From the NCBI GenBank assembly GCA_016795485.1, contig JAEUHM010000044.1, positions 273,066-337,065 of the forward strand: a DNA stretch of 64,000 nucleotides, given 5' to 3'. Origin of the DNA: Verrucomicrobiaceae bacterium (GTDB lineage: Bacteria; Verrucomicrobiota; Verrucomicrobiia; Verrucomicrobiales; Verrucomicrobiaceae). Positions 35,148 to 43,427 of this stretch are shown in pieces. The notes beneath the pieces are model-generated. The model ran no database searches. It was not told where the DNA came from and worked only from the letters and a program-made list of their open reading frames with translations. Both the position numbers and the translations under genes were made by a program. Numbering within the stretch: position 1 is the first letter of the stretch; each line of letters begins with the position of its first letter.

Positions 35148-36179
35148 ATGAGCGAACTCAAATACCACTTTGCATCAGACAACACAGCAGGCGTTTGCCC
35201 GGAGGCGTGGGCCGCTCTGGAAGAAGCGAACACCGATTTTCTACCTTCCTACGGTGATGATGCCGTTACCAAGAAGGCTTGTGATGCATTCAGGGACTTC
35301 TTCGAGACGGACTGCGATGTGTATTTTGTGTTCAATGGCACTGCCGCCAACTCCTTGGCCCTAGCGTCCCTATGTCAGAGCTATCACAGCATCATCTGCC
35401 ATGAAAGAGCGCACGTGGAGACGGATGAGTGTGGCGCTCCGGAGTTTTTTTCAAATGGCTCCAAACTGCTGATTGCTCGGGGAGCCAATGGAAAGCTGGA
35501 TCTTGACCAAGTCAGGCACCTGATCACTCACCGGCATGACATGCACTATCCGAAGCCCATGGGGCTGACGTTAAGCCAAAGCACGGAGTTAGGGACAGTC
35601 TATCAGCCAACCGAGATTCAAGCAGCATGCGCTCTCGCAAAGGAGTTTGGCCTTCACACTCACATGGACGGAGCACGTTTCGCCAACGCATTGGCCGCCC
35701 TTGATTGCAAAGCTGCTGACATCACTTGGCGTGCTGGTCTTGATGTATTGTGCTTTGGCGGCACAAAGTTGGGAATGGCAGTTACTGAAGCTGTGGTGTT
35801 CTTCGATCGCGAGCTTGGCCGTGAGTTTGCATATCGGTGTAAACAAGCCGGACAGTTATGCTCGAAGATGCGCTTCATTTCCGCTCAGTGGCTCAGGATC
35901 CTCACGGATGGTGTGTGGCGGAAGCATGCCGCACATGCAAATCGCATGGCTGCCATGCTGGCCGCAGGTTTGGGGGCTATTCCTAATGTGAAAGTGCTCT
36001 ACAGCGTGGATGCGAACGCCGTTTTTTGCATGTTGCCGCCAGAAGTTGAGAACCGACTCCAGAAGGCAGGTTGGAAGCACTACAACTTCATCGCTGGTGG
36101 TGGCTCACGTTTCATGTGCTCATGGAAAGTGTCGGAAGGCGATGTGAAAGCACTGATAGCAGATGCAAAAGGCTCCTGA
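35148..36179 (+). CDS. Low-specificity L-threonine aldolase (PLP, fold type I)
   Basis: A 343-residue cytoplasmic enzyme of the beta-eliminating-lyase/threonine aldolase family, which cleaves L-threonine or L-allo-threonine into glycine and acetaldehyde. The PLP lysine is K207 in FGGTKLGM. D174 in HMDGAR pairs with the PLP ring nitrogen. NGTAANSLAL, HVETDECGAPEF and TELGTVY are further family blocks. Length is normal. ATG 35148 begins the expected N-terminus (KYHFASDNTAGVCPEAW). It stands alone, converging with a lipoprotein gene 8 bases downstream. Confidence 0.9.
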   Translation: MSELKYHFASDNTAGVCPEAWAALEEANTDFLPSYGDDAVTKKACDAFRDFFETDCDVYFVFNGTAANSLALASLCQSYHSIICHERAHVETDECGAPEFFSNGSKLLIARGANGKLDLDQVRHLITHRHDMHYPKPMGLTLSQSTELGTVYQPTEIQAACALAKEFGLHTHMDGARFANALAALDCKAADITWRAGLDVLCFGGTKLGMAVTEAVVFFDRELGREFAYRCKQAGQLCSKMRFISAQWLRILTDGVWRKHAAHANRMAAMLAAGLGAIPNVKVLYSVDANAVFCMLPPEVENRLQKAGWKHYNFIAGGGSRFMCSWKVSEGDVKALIADAKGS

Positions 36180-36187
36180 GCCTTGTA

Positions 36188-36961
36188 TCACCAAGGCTTG
36201 AGTGTCACAAAGGACGATTCCTTCACCTGATGATTGCCCATCGTGCGGGTGAACTCCTCAAGTTGCAACCCCCATTCGTTCATGGCGACACGAGCGTGCT
36301 CGTAGGGCTGAAAATCTCGTACGCTGTAGAAAGTCATTTTGTCCTTCTCGTTATCACTGAACTGAAGATAGGACTCGGACTTGCCATTGACTGAGACGAG
36401 GAACTTGCCCTCGATGGCGATGTTGCCTTTGGTGAAAACACTCAGAAGACCTGAGAGTGGGCCAACCGTGAACTTTGCCGCGAGCTTAACCGCATTTCCT
36501 TTCACGCTCGTGGGCGTTAGTTCGGTGATGGCCAGAGCGAGAGTGACCGAGTTCTTTGTTGGTGCGGTGACCAAGCGAAAACGAGGAGATCGTGTGAATG
36601 CCTGAGCGATGCGCGCTCTAAGCTCAGCGGCCATCTCAGTTTCACGTGTGCGGATGAGACCGTTCCGGACTTCCCACTTCACCAATGGTTTCCGAATGGG
36701 ACGAAGGTAGCGAAGATCAACCGGAGCGATGTATAGCTCGGTGGAAGACGCCACTGCATTTTGCACTCGAGGATCTGTGGTGGCCCACACATAGTGGAAT
36801 GGCAACCGTTGGCGCATTGGCCGCATTGCCCAACGTTGATCCAGGAATGGCGATACGGCTGCCGGACGTGCCTTAGCCAACCGCTGAACTGTGGTGCTCT
36901 GGCATGAGGCAAGAAACAAGATGAGCAACAAGCTCCATGAAGGCACCTTGTTGCTCATCAT
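36188..36961 (-). CDS. Lipoprotein, DUF3313-like
   Basis: A 257-residue predicted lipoprotein: MMSNKVPSWSLLLILFLASC has lipobox cysteine C20. The mature part (SSTELYIAPVDLRYLRP, later ELRARIAQAFTRSPRFRLV, and VTLALAITELTPT) resembles DUF3313-type outer-membrane lipoproteins, whose function is unknown. The family assignment is a resemblance from reading only. It follows thrS in orientation, but is its downstream neighbour by 35 bases only in the sense thrS reads away from it (thrS lies upstream), so cotranscription is possible. Confidence 0.6.
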   Translation of the reverse strand: MMSNKVPSWSLLLILFLASCQSTTVQRLAKARPAAVSPFLDQRWAMRPMRQRLPFHYVWATTDPRVQNAVASSTELYIAPVDLRYLRPIRKPLVKWEVRNGLIRTRETEMAAELRARIAQAFTRSPRFRLVTAPTKNSVTLALAITELTPTSVKGNAVKLAAKFTVGPLSGLLSVFTKGNIAIEGKFLVSVNGKSESYLQFSDNEKDKMTFYSVRDFQPYEHARVAMNEWGLQLEEFTRTMGNHQVKESSFVTLKPW

Positions 36962-36996
36962 TGTTCTAGATCAGAGTCACTGGTTAAGCGCTGGCA

Positions 36997-38952
36997 TTAC
37001 ATCCGACGTTCAGCGATCTCGCTCTGCAACTCAGCGATGAACGCATCCACTAGCTGAACGCCTAGGTCACCACGTCGATTGTGACGAACAGCGACAGAGG
37101 CTGCTTCGGCCTCTTTTTGTCCGACGACCAGCATGTAAGGCACCTTCTCGAGTTGGGCGTTGCGCACTTTCGCACCGATTTTGTCGGAACTGATGTCGAG
37201 CGTGGCGCGGATGCCTTTGGCTAACAACTGCTGATGCACCTGAGTAGCGAACTCATCTGCTTTCTCGCTGATGGTCATCACACGCGCTTGCTCAGGGCTT
37301 AGCCACGTGGGGAACGCACCTGCAAAATGCTCGATCAACACACCCGTGAAGCGCTCCATGCTGCCAAACGGTGCCCGGTGGATCATCACTGGACGGTGGC
37401 GCTGGTTATCGGCTCCTATGTAAGTAAGATCAAAGCGGATGGGCAGGTTGTAATCCACCTGAACCGTTCCTAGCTGCCACTCACGGCCAATCACGTCCTT
37501 CACGACGAAGTCAATCTTCGGTCCGTAGAATGCTGCCTCACCTGGCTCTTCCGTGAATGGTACGCCGAGTGTGGCAGCCGCGCTGCGGCAGGCTGCCTCG
37601 GCCTTGTCCCAGTTCTCCGGGTTACCGGTGTATTTGTTGCTGTCCGGATCGCGAAGACCTACACGAACACGGTAGTTGCTCATTCCAAGGGTATTTAGCA
37701 CGGTCTTCACGAGGCTGAGACAGCCTAGCACCTCGCCTGCTACCTGATCTTCTGTGCAGAACAGGTGAGCGTCATCTTGCGTAAATCCACGCACGCGGGT
37801 CATCCCGTTCAACTCGCCACTTTGCTCCCAACGATACACCGTTCCAAACTCAGCGAGCCGCACCGGCAGGTCGCGGTAGCTACGTGGAGCGCTATCGAAG
37901 ATCTTGATGTGATGCGGGCAGTTCATGGGCTTCAGCATGAAGCCGTCCAGGAGTTGATCGTCTGGCAACACTCGATCGGAGGGAATCACTTCTTTTCCTG
38001 CACGTTCATTGATACCATCCGCCAAGCGCTTGGACACCGAGTCGATGCGGTGAAGTATCTCTGCACATGAGCAGCCAGCGTCCGCACACTTTTCAAACTC
38101 GTCGTTCTCGATGATGGCTCCAAACTGGCTCTCTTTATAATAAGGGAAGTGCCCGCTGGTTTTGTACAGCGTCAACTTGCCGATGTGCGGGGTGAAAACT
38201 TGGCTGTAGCCCTGCTTCGTGAGCTCGGCGCTGATGAAGTTTTGCAACTCTTGGCGCACGATAGCACCCTTGGGCGTCCAGAGGATCAAGCCCTGGCCCA
38301 CATCTTCGTCGATGTGGAAAAGTTGCAGTTCTTTGCCGAGCTTGCGGTGATCTCGCTTCTTTGCCTCTTCCAGCCCGACGAGGTGCTGTTCAAGTTCTTC
38401 CTTAGACTCGAAGGCTGTGCCGTAGAGGCGTTGGAGTTGGCCCTTGCTCTCGTCCCCCATGTAAAAGGCGCTGGCGATGGACATGAGCTTCACGTTTTTG
38501 CATTTGGACGTGTAACCAACGTGAGGACCTGCACACAGGTCAATGAAGTCACCATTCTTGAAGAGGCTGATCTCCTCGCCCTCTGGAATCTTGTCGATGA
38601 GGTCGAGCTTAAACCTGCTGGGGTTTCCAGGGCGCTCAGTAAGACCGCCAAGTCGCCCAGTTTCTGCCATGACCTTGGCTTCATCCCGGCTGATCAGCAC
38701 TTTTTCAAAGCGCTGGTTCTCTTTGGCGACTTTCTTCATCTCAGCCTCGATCTTTTCAAAATCGTCCGGCGTGATGCGGTGCTTCATGTCGAAGTCGTAG
38801 TAGAACCCGTTCTCCACTGGCGGCCCGTAGGCAAACTGGGCGTCTGGCCAGATGCGCAGAATGGCGGTCGCCATGACGTGTGCACAGGAGTGGCGCAGGC
38901 GCTCAATGTCTGACATTTGGGCGCGTTCTTCGAGGGTTTTGCGATCGTTCAT
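36997..38952 (-). CDS. thrS: Threonine-tRNA ligase without TGS domain, with catalytic-domain insertion
   Basis: A 651-residue aminoacyl-tRNA synthetase charging tRNA-Thr. ATG 38952 (MNDRKTLEERAQ) fits better than the longer 39042 start, which overlaps the neighbouring gene's coding end. The editing domain begins almost at once (LRHSCAHVMATAI at 19-31), so the N-terminal TGS domain is absent. The class II core has MNCPHHIK (zinc Cys and motif 2 vicinity), RWEQSGELNGMTRVRGFTQDDAH and MIHRAPFGSMERF; the C-terminal anticodon-binding domain ends the protein. Between KESQFG and GFMLKPMNC an extra block of about 58 residues (279-336) carries C289, C294 and C296, where the E. coli enzyme has only a short loop. 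An unusual variant, otherwise confident. Confidence 0.93.
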   Translation of the reverse strand: MNDRKTLEERAQMSDIERLRHSCAHVMATAILRIWPDAQFAYGPPVENGFYYDFDMKHRITPDDFEKIEAEMKKVAKENQRFEKVLISRDEAKVMAETGRLGGLTERPGNPSRFKLDLIDKIPEGEEISLFKNGDFIDLCAGPHVGYTSKCKNVKLMSIASAFYMGDESKGQLQRLYGTAFESKEELEQHLVGLEEAKKRDHRKLGKELQLFHIDEDVGQGLILWTPKGAIVRQELQNFISAELTKQGYSQVFTPHIGKLTLYKTSGHFPYYKESQFGAIIENDEFEKCADAGCSCAEILHRIDSVSKRLADGINERAGKEVIPSDRVLPDDQLLDGFMLKPMNCPHHIKIFDSAPRSYRDLPVRLAEFGTVYRWEQSGELNGMTRVRGFTQDDAHLFCTEDQVAGEVLGCLSLVKTVLNTLGMSNYRVRVGLRDPDSNKYTGNPENWDKAEAACRSAAATLGVPFTEEPGEAAFYGPKIDFVVKDVIGREWQLGTVQVDYNLPIRFDLTYIGADNQRHRPVMIHRAPFGSMERFTGVLIEHFAGAFPTWLSPEQARVMTISEKADEFATQVHQQLLAKGIRATLDISSDKIGAKVRNAQLEKVPYMLVVGQKEAEAASVAVRHNRRGDLGVQLVDAFIAELQSEIAERRM

Positions 38953-39016
38953 GAGTTGGTAAAGGGGCGTCTGCGGCAAAAAAGGGCGCGCAAAGTGGCT
39001 TGCTAGGGGCGAGTGG

Positions 39017-39634
39017 TCAACCTTGGGGCGTGAAACGCGCAAGTTCGATCCTGCCAGTCCGTGGAGATCGTTCGTAGCTTATCGTCCAGCAATCATCACC
39101 TTTGGGAAGAGTTGGCTCTAGCCAGACGCCCAAAGCGGTCTCGCTTACGGGATGAAACTTCCCTATTTTCTCGCATGACCATGATGCTGCGTCTACCCCT
39201 GCGATGACGGCACCTGGAGGTGGATTCTGCGCCTCACTTGGCTTGAACAGTACCATTGGCAGTAGGTGCCTCAGCCTCATATACCTTGCGAGGCGTAACT
39301 GAGCGCTCAATTGAGTTTTCAGTGATGGCAAGTGTAGTGCCCAGCGTGCCACATCCCATGCGCTAGAGTCACCTATTCCTGCAAATGTCACGTTCCGCAC
39401 CGTGAGCCGTGCGTCTGATCTGCAAAGCTCCAAGTCCAGCGGCATCCCATCCGCGAGTTGCCGTAGAGACGGGCTTCCGAGAGACCTCCACGCCTCCACC
39501 AAGTGGCTCTCTCGGGCGCGTTTGGCATGGGCTTGAATCACATCCCCGACTGCTCTGGTAAGTGAATGAATGGCCTGGCCGAGCGTTTCGATCCGCTTCG
39601 GTGGCAATGGGGGGATTGGAGCAGGCGAGGCCAT
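39017..39634 (-). CDS. Hypothetical protein upstream of thrS
   Basis: 205 residues, no signal peptide or membrane segment. The N-terminal part is helical (IETLGQAIHSLTRAVGDVIQAHAKRARESHLVEAW); the C-terminal half is mixed, with FHPVSETALGVWLEPTLPKGDDCWTISY. No family recognised. It ends 64 bases before the thrS start and may share its transcript. Coding support rests on length, composition and spacing. Confidence 0.5.
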   Translation of the reverse strand: MASPAPIPPLPPKRIETLGQAIHSLTRAVGDVIQAHAKRARESHLVEAWRSLGSPSLRQLADGMPLDLELCRSDARLTVRNVTFAGIGDSSAWDVARWALHLPSLKTQLSAQLRLARYMRLRHLLPMVLFKPSEAQNPPPGAVIAGVDAASWSCEKIGKFHPVSETALGVWLEPTLPKGDDCWTISYERSPRTGRIELARFTPQG

Positions 39635-39816
39635 CAGAACTAAGAGACATTCATTGCCAAAACTGACGAATCTACAACAAATGCAGAGCTTCAGTAATCG
39701 TTACATTTCCACGGTTGAATAAGATCGGAGAAACTAAGAATCAAAAATTGGATTTTCGGTTGCTAAGTATGATGTGTGGTCATATTTACCATACTGAGTA
39801 TCAATTTTGGAAATCA

Positions 39817-40245
39817 ATGAAACCTCCTCTTTTTGTCCGCTTTTGTCACTGGAAACGAGCTCGCGCCACTCAGCGTGGGTTTTCATTCATTGAGATGCTA
39901 GTCGTCGTGGCGCTCATTGCGCTGTTGGCCACCATCGCAATAACCTCTTTCAGTCCCTTCTGGACGGAAAGCACAGCCGCCGCTGACCGCCGCAATGCTC
40001 AGGACCTCGCCGCTCTCAGCGCAAGTGCCGAAGCGTTCGGCGCTGAGGTGATCGTTCCGGGCGACTTGATGGCATCCATCAGCAACCTCGTGAACGGTGT
40101 AACCCTGCCCGCAACGCAAGGCCGCCCAACGATGTCATTCAAAGTGCCGATCAATGATCAGCGGGACGTCAACGGAGCGGCTCAGTACCTTAAACTACAA
40201 GGCGACGTGCTGGAATATCACTCAGAGCCACAGTCCGCTCCTTGA
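39817..40245 (+). CDS. Type IV pilin-like pseudopilin
   Basis: A 142-residue prepilin-like protein from ATG 39817. RGFSFIEMLVVVALIALLATIAI holds the prepilin peptidase site G21|F22, Glu at +5 (E26) and the long hydrophobic helix. The remainder is short and globular, similar to minor pseudopilins in Verrucomicrobiota (AADRRNAQDLAALSASAEAFG). Its basic leader is 21 residues. No other secretion gene is adjacent, so it is an orphan that may feed a type II secretion or pilus system encoded elsewhere. Its last 28 bases overlap the end of the convergent dus gene. Upstream DNA (39635-39816) is AT-rich, consistent with a promoter. Confidence 0.82.
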   Translation: MKPPLFVRFCHWKRARATQRGFSFIEMLVVVALIALLATIAITSFSPFWTESTAAADRRNAQDLAALSASAEAFGAEVIVPGDLMASISNLVNGVTLPATQGRPTMSFKVPINDQRDVNGAAQYLKLQGDVLEYHSEPQSAP

Positions 40246-41204
40246 TGAGAAAAAGCCGGTTCGCTGTGGTCCAGGTGATCAAAGCACACCTGAAAGAAGG
40301 CGCTTCGGTTCGTGACTCGCCGGATGGAGTGTAAAAACTCATCGGCGCGCGGCAAGCCAGTCCCGACAAAGTTGATGTACTTCTTCAACTTGTTGACTTG
40401 GGCTAGCTCATTGGTGTTAGGCGTGGTGACTGTCTCGTAGAGATCATGGATGTAGCCCAACAGGTCCCTCCCAGTCACACCTGTGTCGCTTGAGCCACGG
40501 ATCTGATCGAATATCCATGGGTTCCGGATGGCACCGCGGCCGATCATCACACCTGCGACCGCAGTTTCCTGCATCCACTTGTGCGCATCCGCCGCCGTGA
40601 AGACGTCTCCATTAGCGATCACCGGGCAAGGCATCTCCCGGGCGGCGAGCGCAATCAAGTTTGCATGGACACCTGGACGGTACATCTGCTTCACCGTGCG
40701 GCCGTGGACCGTGAGCAAATCGATCGCGTGCTTTTGAAAAATCGGCAACAGCGTGTCGAACTCGTGTTCAGACTCGAAACCGACACGCGTCTTCACCGTG
40801 AACGCACATGACACAGCGTCACGCAATGCGCCAAGAATCGCGTCAATCCGTGCCGGTTCTCTGAGAAGGCCACCACCAGCACACTTTTTGTAAACGATAG
40901 GTGCTGGGCAGCCGAGATTGAGATCAATGCCCACCACTGGATGCTTCTGCAGTTCCTTGGCTGAGCGCACGAGGGACGGAATGTCATTCCCAATCATTTG
41001 CGCGATCGCTGGCTTGCCGGTGGGATTCTCGTCGAGCGAGCGCAGAATCGGCTTCTCCAAATGCGAGTCTGGATGCACACGAAAATACTCCGTGTAGTAG
41101 AGATCAGCCCCTCCGTAGCACGCCATGAGCCGCCAAAACGGCAAGTCCGTGACGTCTTGCATCGGCGCTAGCGCCAGAATCGGCCGATGCGTGGGCAAAC
41201 TCAT
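40218..41204 (-). CDS. dus: tRNA-dihydrouridine synthase
   Basis: A 328-residue FMN-dependent enzyme reducing uridines in tRNA D-loops. [17 protein letters not shown] (residues 10-26) is the FMN-binding start, [19 protein letters not shown] the catalytic region, [13 protein letters not shown] and [17 protein letters not shown] the phosphate-binding segments, and [15 protein letters not shown] the final barrel motif. The C-terminal helical domain binds tRNA. Specificity among DusA/B/C types is not clear. The start overlaps the hisF stop by four bases (ATGA at 41201-41204), so it is translationally coupled to hisF. Confidence 0.9.
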   Translation of the reverse strand: MSLPTHRPILALAPMQDVTDLPFWRLMACYGGADLYYTEYFRVHPDSHLEKPILRSLDENPTGKPAIAQMIGNDIPSLVRSAKELQKHPVVGIDLNLGCPAPIVYKKCAGGGLLREPARIDAILGALRDAVSCAFTVKTRVGFESEHEFDTLLPIFQKHAIDLLTVHGRTVKQMYRPGVHANLIALAAREMPCPVIANGDVFTAADAHKWMQETAVAGVMIGRGAIRNPWIFDQIRGSSDTGVTGRDLLGYIHDLYETVTTPNTNELAQVNKLKKYINFVGTGLPRADEFLHSIRRVTNRSAFFQVCFDHLDHSEPAFSHQGADCGSE

Positions 41205-41974
41205 GCGCGCACAGGAATCCCCGCAGCAGCCAAGTGGCGTTTGACATCACTCACGGTGTATTCGCCAAAGTGAAAGATGCTCGCAGCGAGCACGGCATCG
41301 GCTTTCCCCTCACCCAGCACATGCGCCATGTGATCGAGATTGCCCGCACCACCGCTGGCTATGACTGGAATCGTCACCGCTTCACTGACCGCACGTGTGA
41401 GCGCGATATCGTAGCCAGCCTTCGTGCCATCAGCATCCATGCTAGTCAGTAGAATCTCACCAGCGCCACGTCGGCACACCTCAGCAGCCCATTCCACGGC
41501 ATCTAGTTCTACATCACCGCGCATCGCGGGCTTTCTTCCACCGTGAGTGAACACTGTCCACGAGCCGCGCTCATTACGCTTGGCATCAATGGCCACAACT
41601 AGGCACTGACAACCAAAGGCCTCAGCTGCTTCGTCGATGACTTCTGGCCGGAACACTGCCGCCGTGTTCACACCTACTTTATCCGCACCAGCCAGAAGCA
41701 TCACGCGCATGTCTTCCACCGTCCGGATGCCACCACCCACCGTCACCGGCATAAAACAATGCTCCGCCGTGCGCTCCACCACATCCACCATCGTTTTGCG
41801 CTCGTCACTGGATGCCGTGATATCCAAAAACACCAACTCGTCGGCACCCTGGTCGTTGTACGCTCTAGCACACTCCACTGGATCGCCTGCATCACGAAGA
41901 TTAAGGAACTTCGTGCCCTTCACGACACGGCCAGCGTGGACGTCTAGGCATGGGATGATTCTTTTGGTGAGCAT
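41201..41974 (-). CDS. hisF: Imidazole glycerol phosphate synthase cyclase subunit
   Basis: A 257-residue (beta/alpha)8 enzyme that uses ammonia from HisH to convert PRFAR into imidazole glycerol phosphate and AICAR in histidine synthesis. ATG 41974 begins [17 protein letters not shown], with catalytic D11; the second catalytic Asp is in [12 protein letters not shown] near residue 130. Phosphate-binding blocks [13 protein letters not shown] and [12 protein letters not shown] are intact. Upstream in-frame starts add residues not found in the family. No other his gene is in the window; hisF is here paired only with dus, an arrangement that suggests a scattered his pathway. Confidence 0.94.
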   Translation of the reverse strand: MLTKRIIPCLDVHAGRVVKGTKFLNLRDAGDPVECARAYNDQGADELVFLDITASSDERKTMVDVVERTAEHCFMPVTVGGGIRTVEDMRVMLLAGADKVGVNTAAVFRPEVIDEAAEAFGCQCLVVAIDAKRNERGSWTVFTHGGRKPAMRGDVELDAVEWAAEVCRRGAGEILLTSMDADGTKAGYDIALTRAVSEAVTIPVIASGGAGNLDHMAHVLGEGKADAVLAASIFHFGEYTVSDVKRHLAAAGIPVRA

Positions 41975-42209
41975 CACCGGATAAACAACGCCTAGAACCG
42001 AAAATCCAAGGATTTTTGAGCAGGTCGCCCGCAACGCTGTCGGATTCTTGTGAACACTCTCGCCGCCATGAATGCCCTGGCTGCCACCACCCGAAAGGAC
42101 CGCAAGCTTCACCTAGCGATGCCGATCCTCAGAGAGATGCCTTTCCGCCCCGCCTGTCTCTTTCAGGCATGGGCTCACGTGCTGAATGCACTCACAACCC
42201 CCAAAAAAC

Positions 42210-43427
42210 ATGACACCCTCCCTCGTCATTCTAGACGCCGTGCGTACGCCGTTTTGTCGCGCGGGTTCCGCCTTGGCTGAACTCGATGCGGTGGAGCTTG
42301 GCCGCGCTGTGGTGAGCGCGTTGCTCACCAAGACCGGGATCGATCCACAAGTCGTGGATGAAACGATCCTCGGATGCGTAGGCCAGCCACCGCAGGCGCA
42401 AAACATCGCTCGCGTCATTGCCCTCCGGGCGGGTTTGCCTCAAAGCAAGCCTGCCTTCACCGTCCATCGCAACTGCGCTTCCGGCCTGGAAGCGCTCACC
42501 ACCGCACATGCCAAACTTTGTGCCCGCCAGGGCGAGGTCTTCATCGTTGGCGGTGTGGAAAGCATGTCCAACATGCCGTTCTACTTTAGCAGGCAGGCTG
42601 TGGCCAAGTTTGCCGCTCTCTCTCGTGCACGTTCGCCGGGACAGAAAGTCGGAGCGTTGGCGGCATTTCGGCCCGCAGACTTCAGCCCCGTCATCGGCTT
42701 GCAACTCGGCCTTACCGACCCCGTATCTGAACTAAACATGGGCCAGACGGCGGAACTGCTCGCGCGGGAGTTAAACATCGCCAGAGACGCACAGGATGCG
42801 TTTGCCTTACGCTCTCACTTGCGCGCACAGAGCACGGTGCACGCACCTGGAGAGGTCTGTCCTCTCTACGTGGGTGGGAAAGTAGTCCAAAGTGATAACG
42901 GCATTCGGCCTGACAGCACACTGGAGAAACTCGCAGCACTCAAGCCCCTATTCGATCGGGAATACGGAACCGTTACCGCAGGAAACTCTTCACAGATCAC
43001 AGACGGAGCCGTTGCTATGCTCGTGACTTCTGAACAAGCAGCGGCCAGACTCGGACTTCAGCCCTTGGGCAGGCTCAGCGGCTACTCGGCAGTCGGCTGT
43101 GACCCCGCTCGCATGGGACTTGGCCCAGTCGGAGCTATCGAGAAACTGCATCCGGGGAATCTGGATGAGTTTGACGTGGTGGAGATTAATGAGGCGTTCG
43201 CCGCTCAAGTGCTCGCAGTGCTCAAGTCGCTCAAACACGAGATTGACCCGGCTAAACTCAATCCCCGTGGAGGAGCCATCGCCTTGGGCCACCCCGTTGG
43301 GGCCACTGGTGCACGCCTCGTGCAGTCGGCACTCATACAACTTCATCAAACCAACAAAAGCCGCGCCCTCATCAGCCTCTGTGTAGGCGGCGGGCAAGGT
43401 GTGGCTGCAACCCTCGAACGTCTATGA
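42210..43427 (+). CDS. fadA: Acetyl-CoA C-acyltransferase (thiolase)
   Basis: A 405-residue thiolase cleaving 3-ketoacyl-CoA with CoA in the last step of fatty-acid beta-oxidation. The nucleophile is C89 in HRNCASGLEA; the catalytic His lies in GHPVGATGARL and the second Cys in LCVGGGQG near the end. EINEAFAAQVLA is the usual conserved block. ATG 42210 gives the standard N-terminus MTPSLVILDAVRTPFCR. It overlaps the following multifunctional gene by four bases (ATGA), a classic fadI-fadJ/fadA-fadB pairing. The FadA-like versus FadI-like distinction is not certain. The 235-base region before it is gene-free and must carry the divergent promoters with hisF. Confidence 0.9.
   Translation: MTPSLVILDAVRTPFCRAGSALAELDAVELGRAVVSALLTKTGIDPQVVDETILGCVGQPPQAQNIARVIALRAGLPQSKPAFTVHRNCASGLEALTTAHAKLCARQGEVFIVGGVESMSNMPFYFSRQAVAKFAALSRARSPGQKVGALAAFRPADFSPVIGLQLGLTDPVSELNMGQTAELLARELNIARDAQDAFALRSHLRAQSTVHAPGEVCPLYVGGKVVQSDNGIRPDSTLEKLAALKPLFDREYGTVTAGNSSQITDGAVAMLVTSEQAAARLGLQPLGRLSGYSAVGCDPARMGLGPVGAIEKLHPGNLDEFDVVEINEAFAAQVLAVLKSLKHEIDPAKLNPRGGAIALGHPVGATGARLVQSALIQLHQTNKSRALISLCVGGGQGVAATLERL

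Noticed and set aside
42050..42280. A 76-codon frame before the thiolase
   Set aside because: Overlaps the confident thiolase start out of frame and has no recognisable features.
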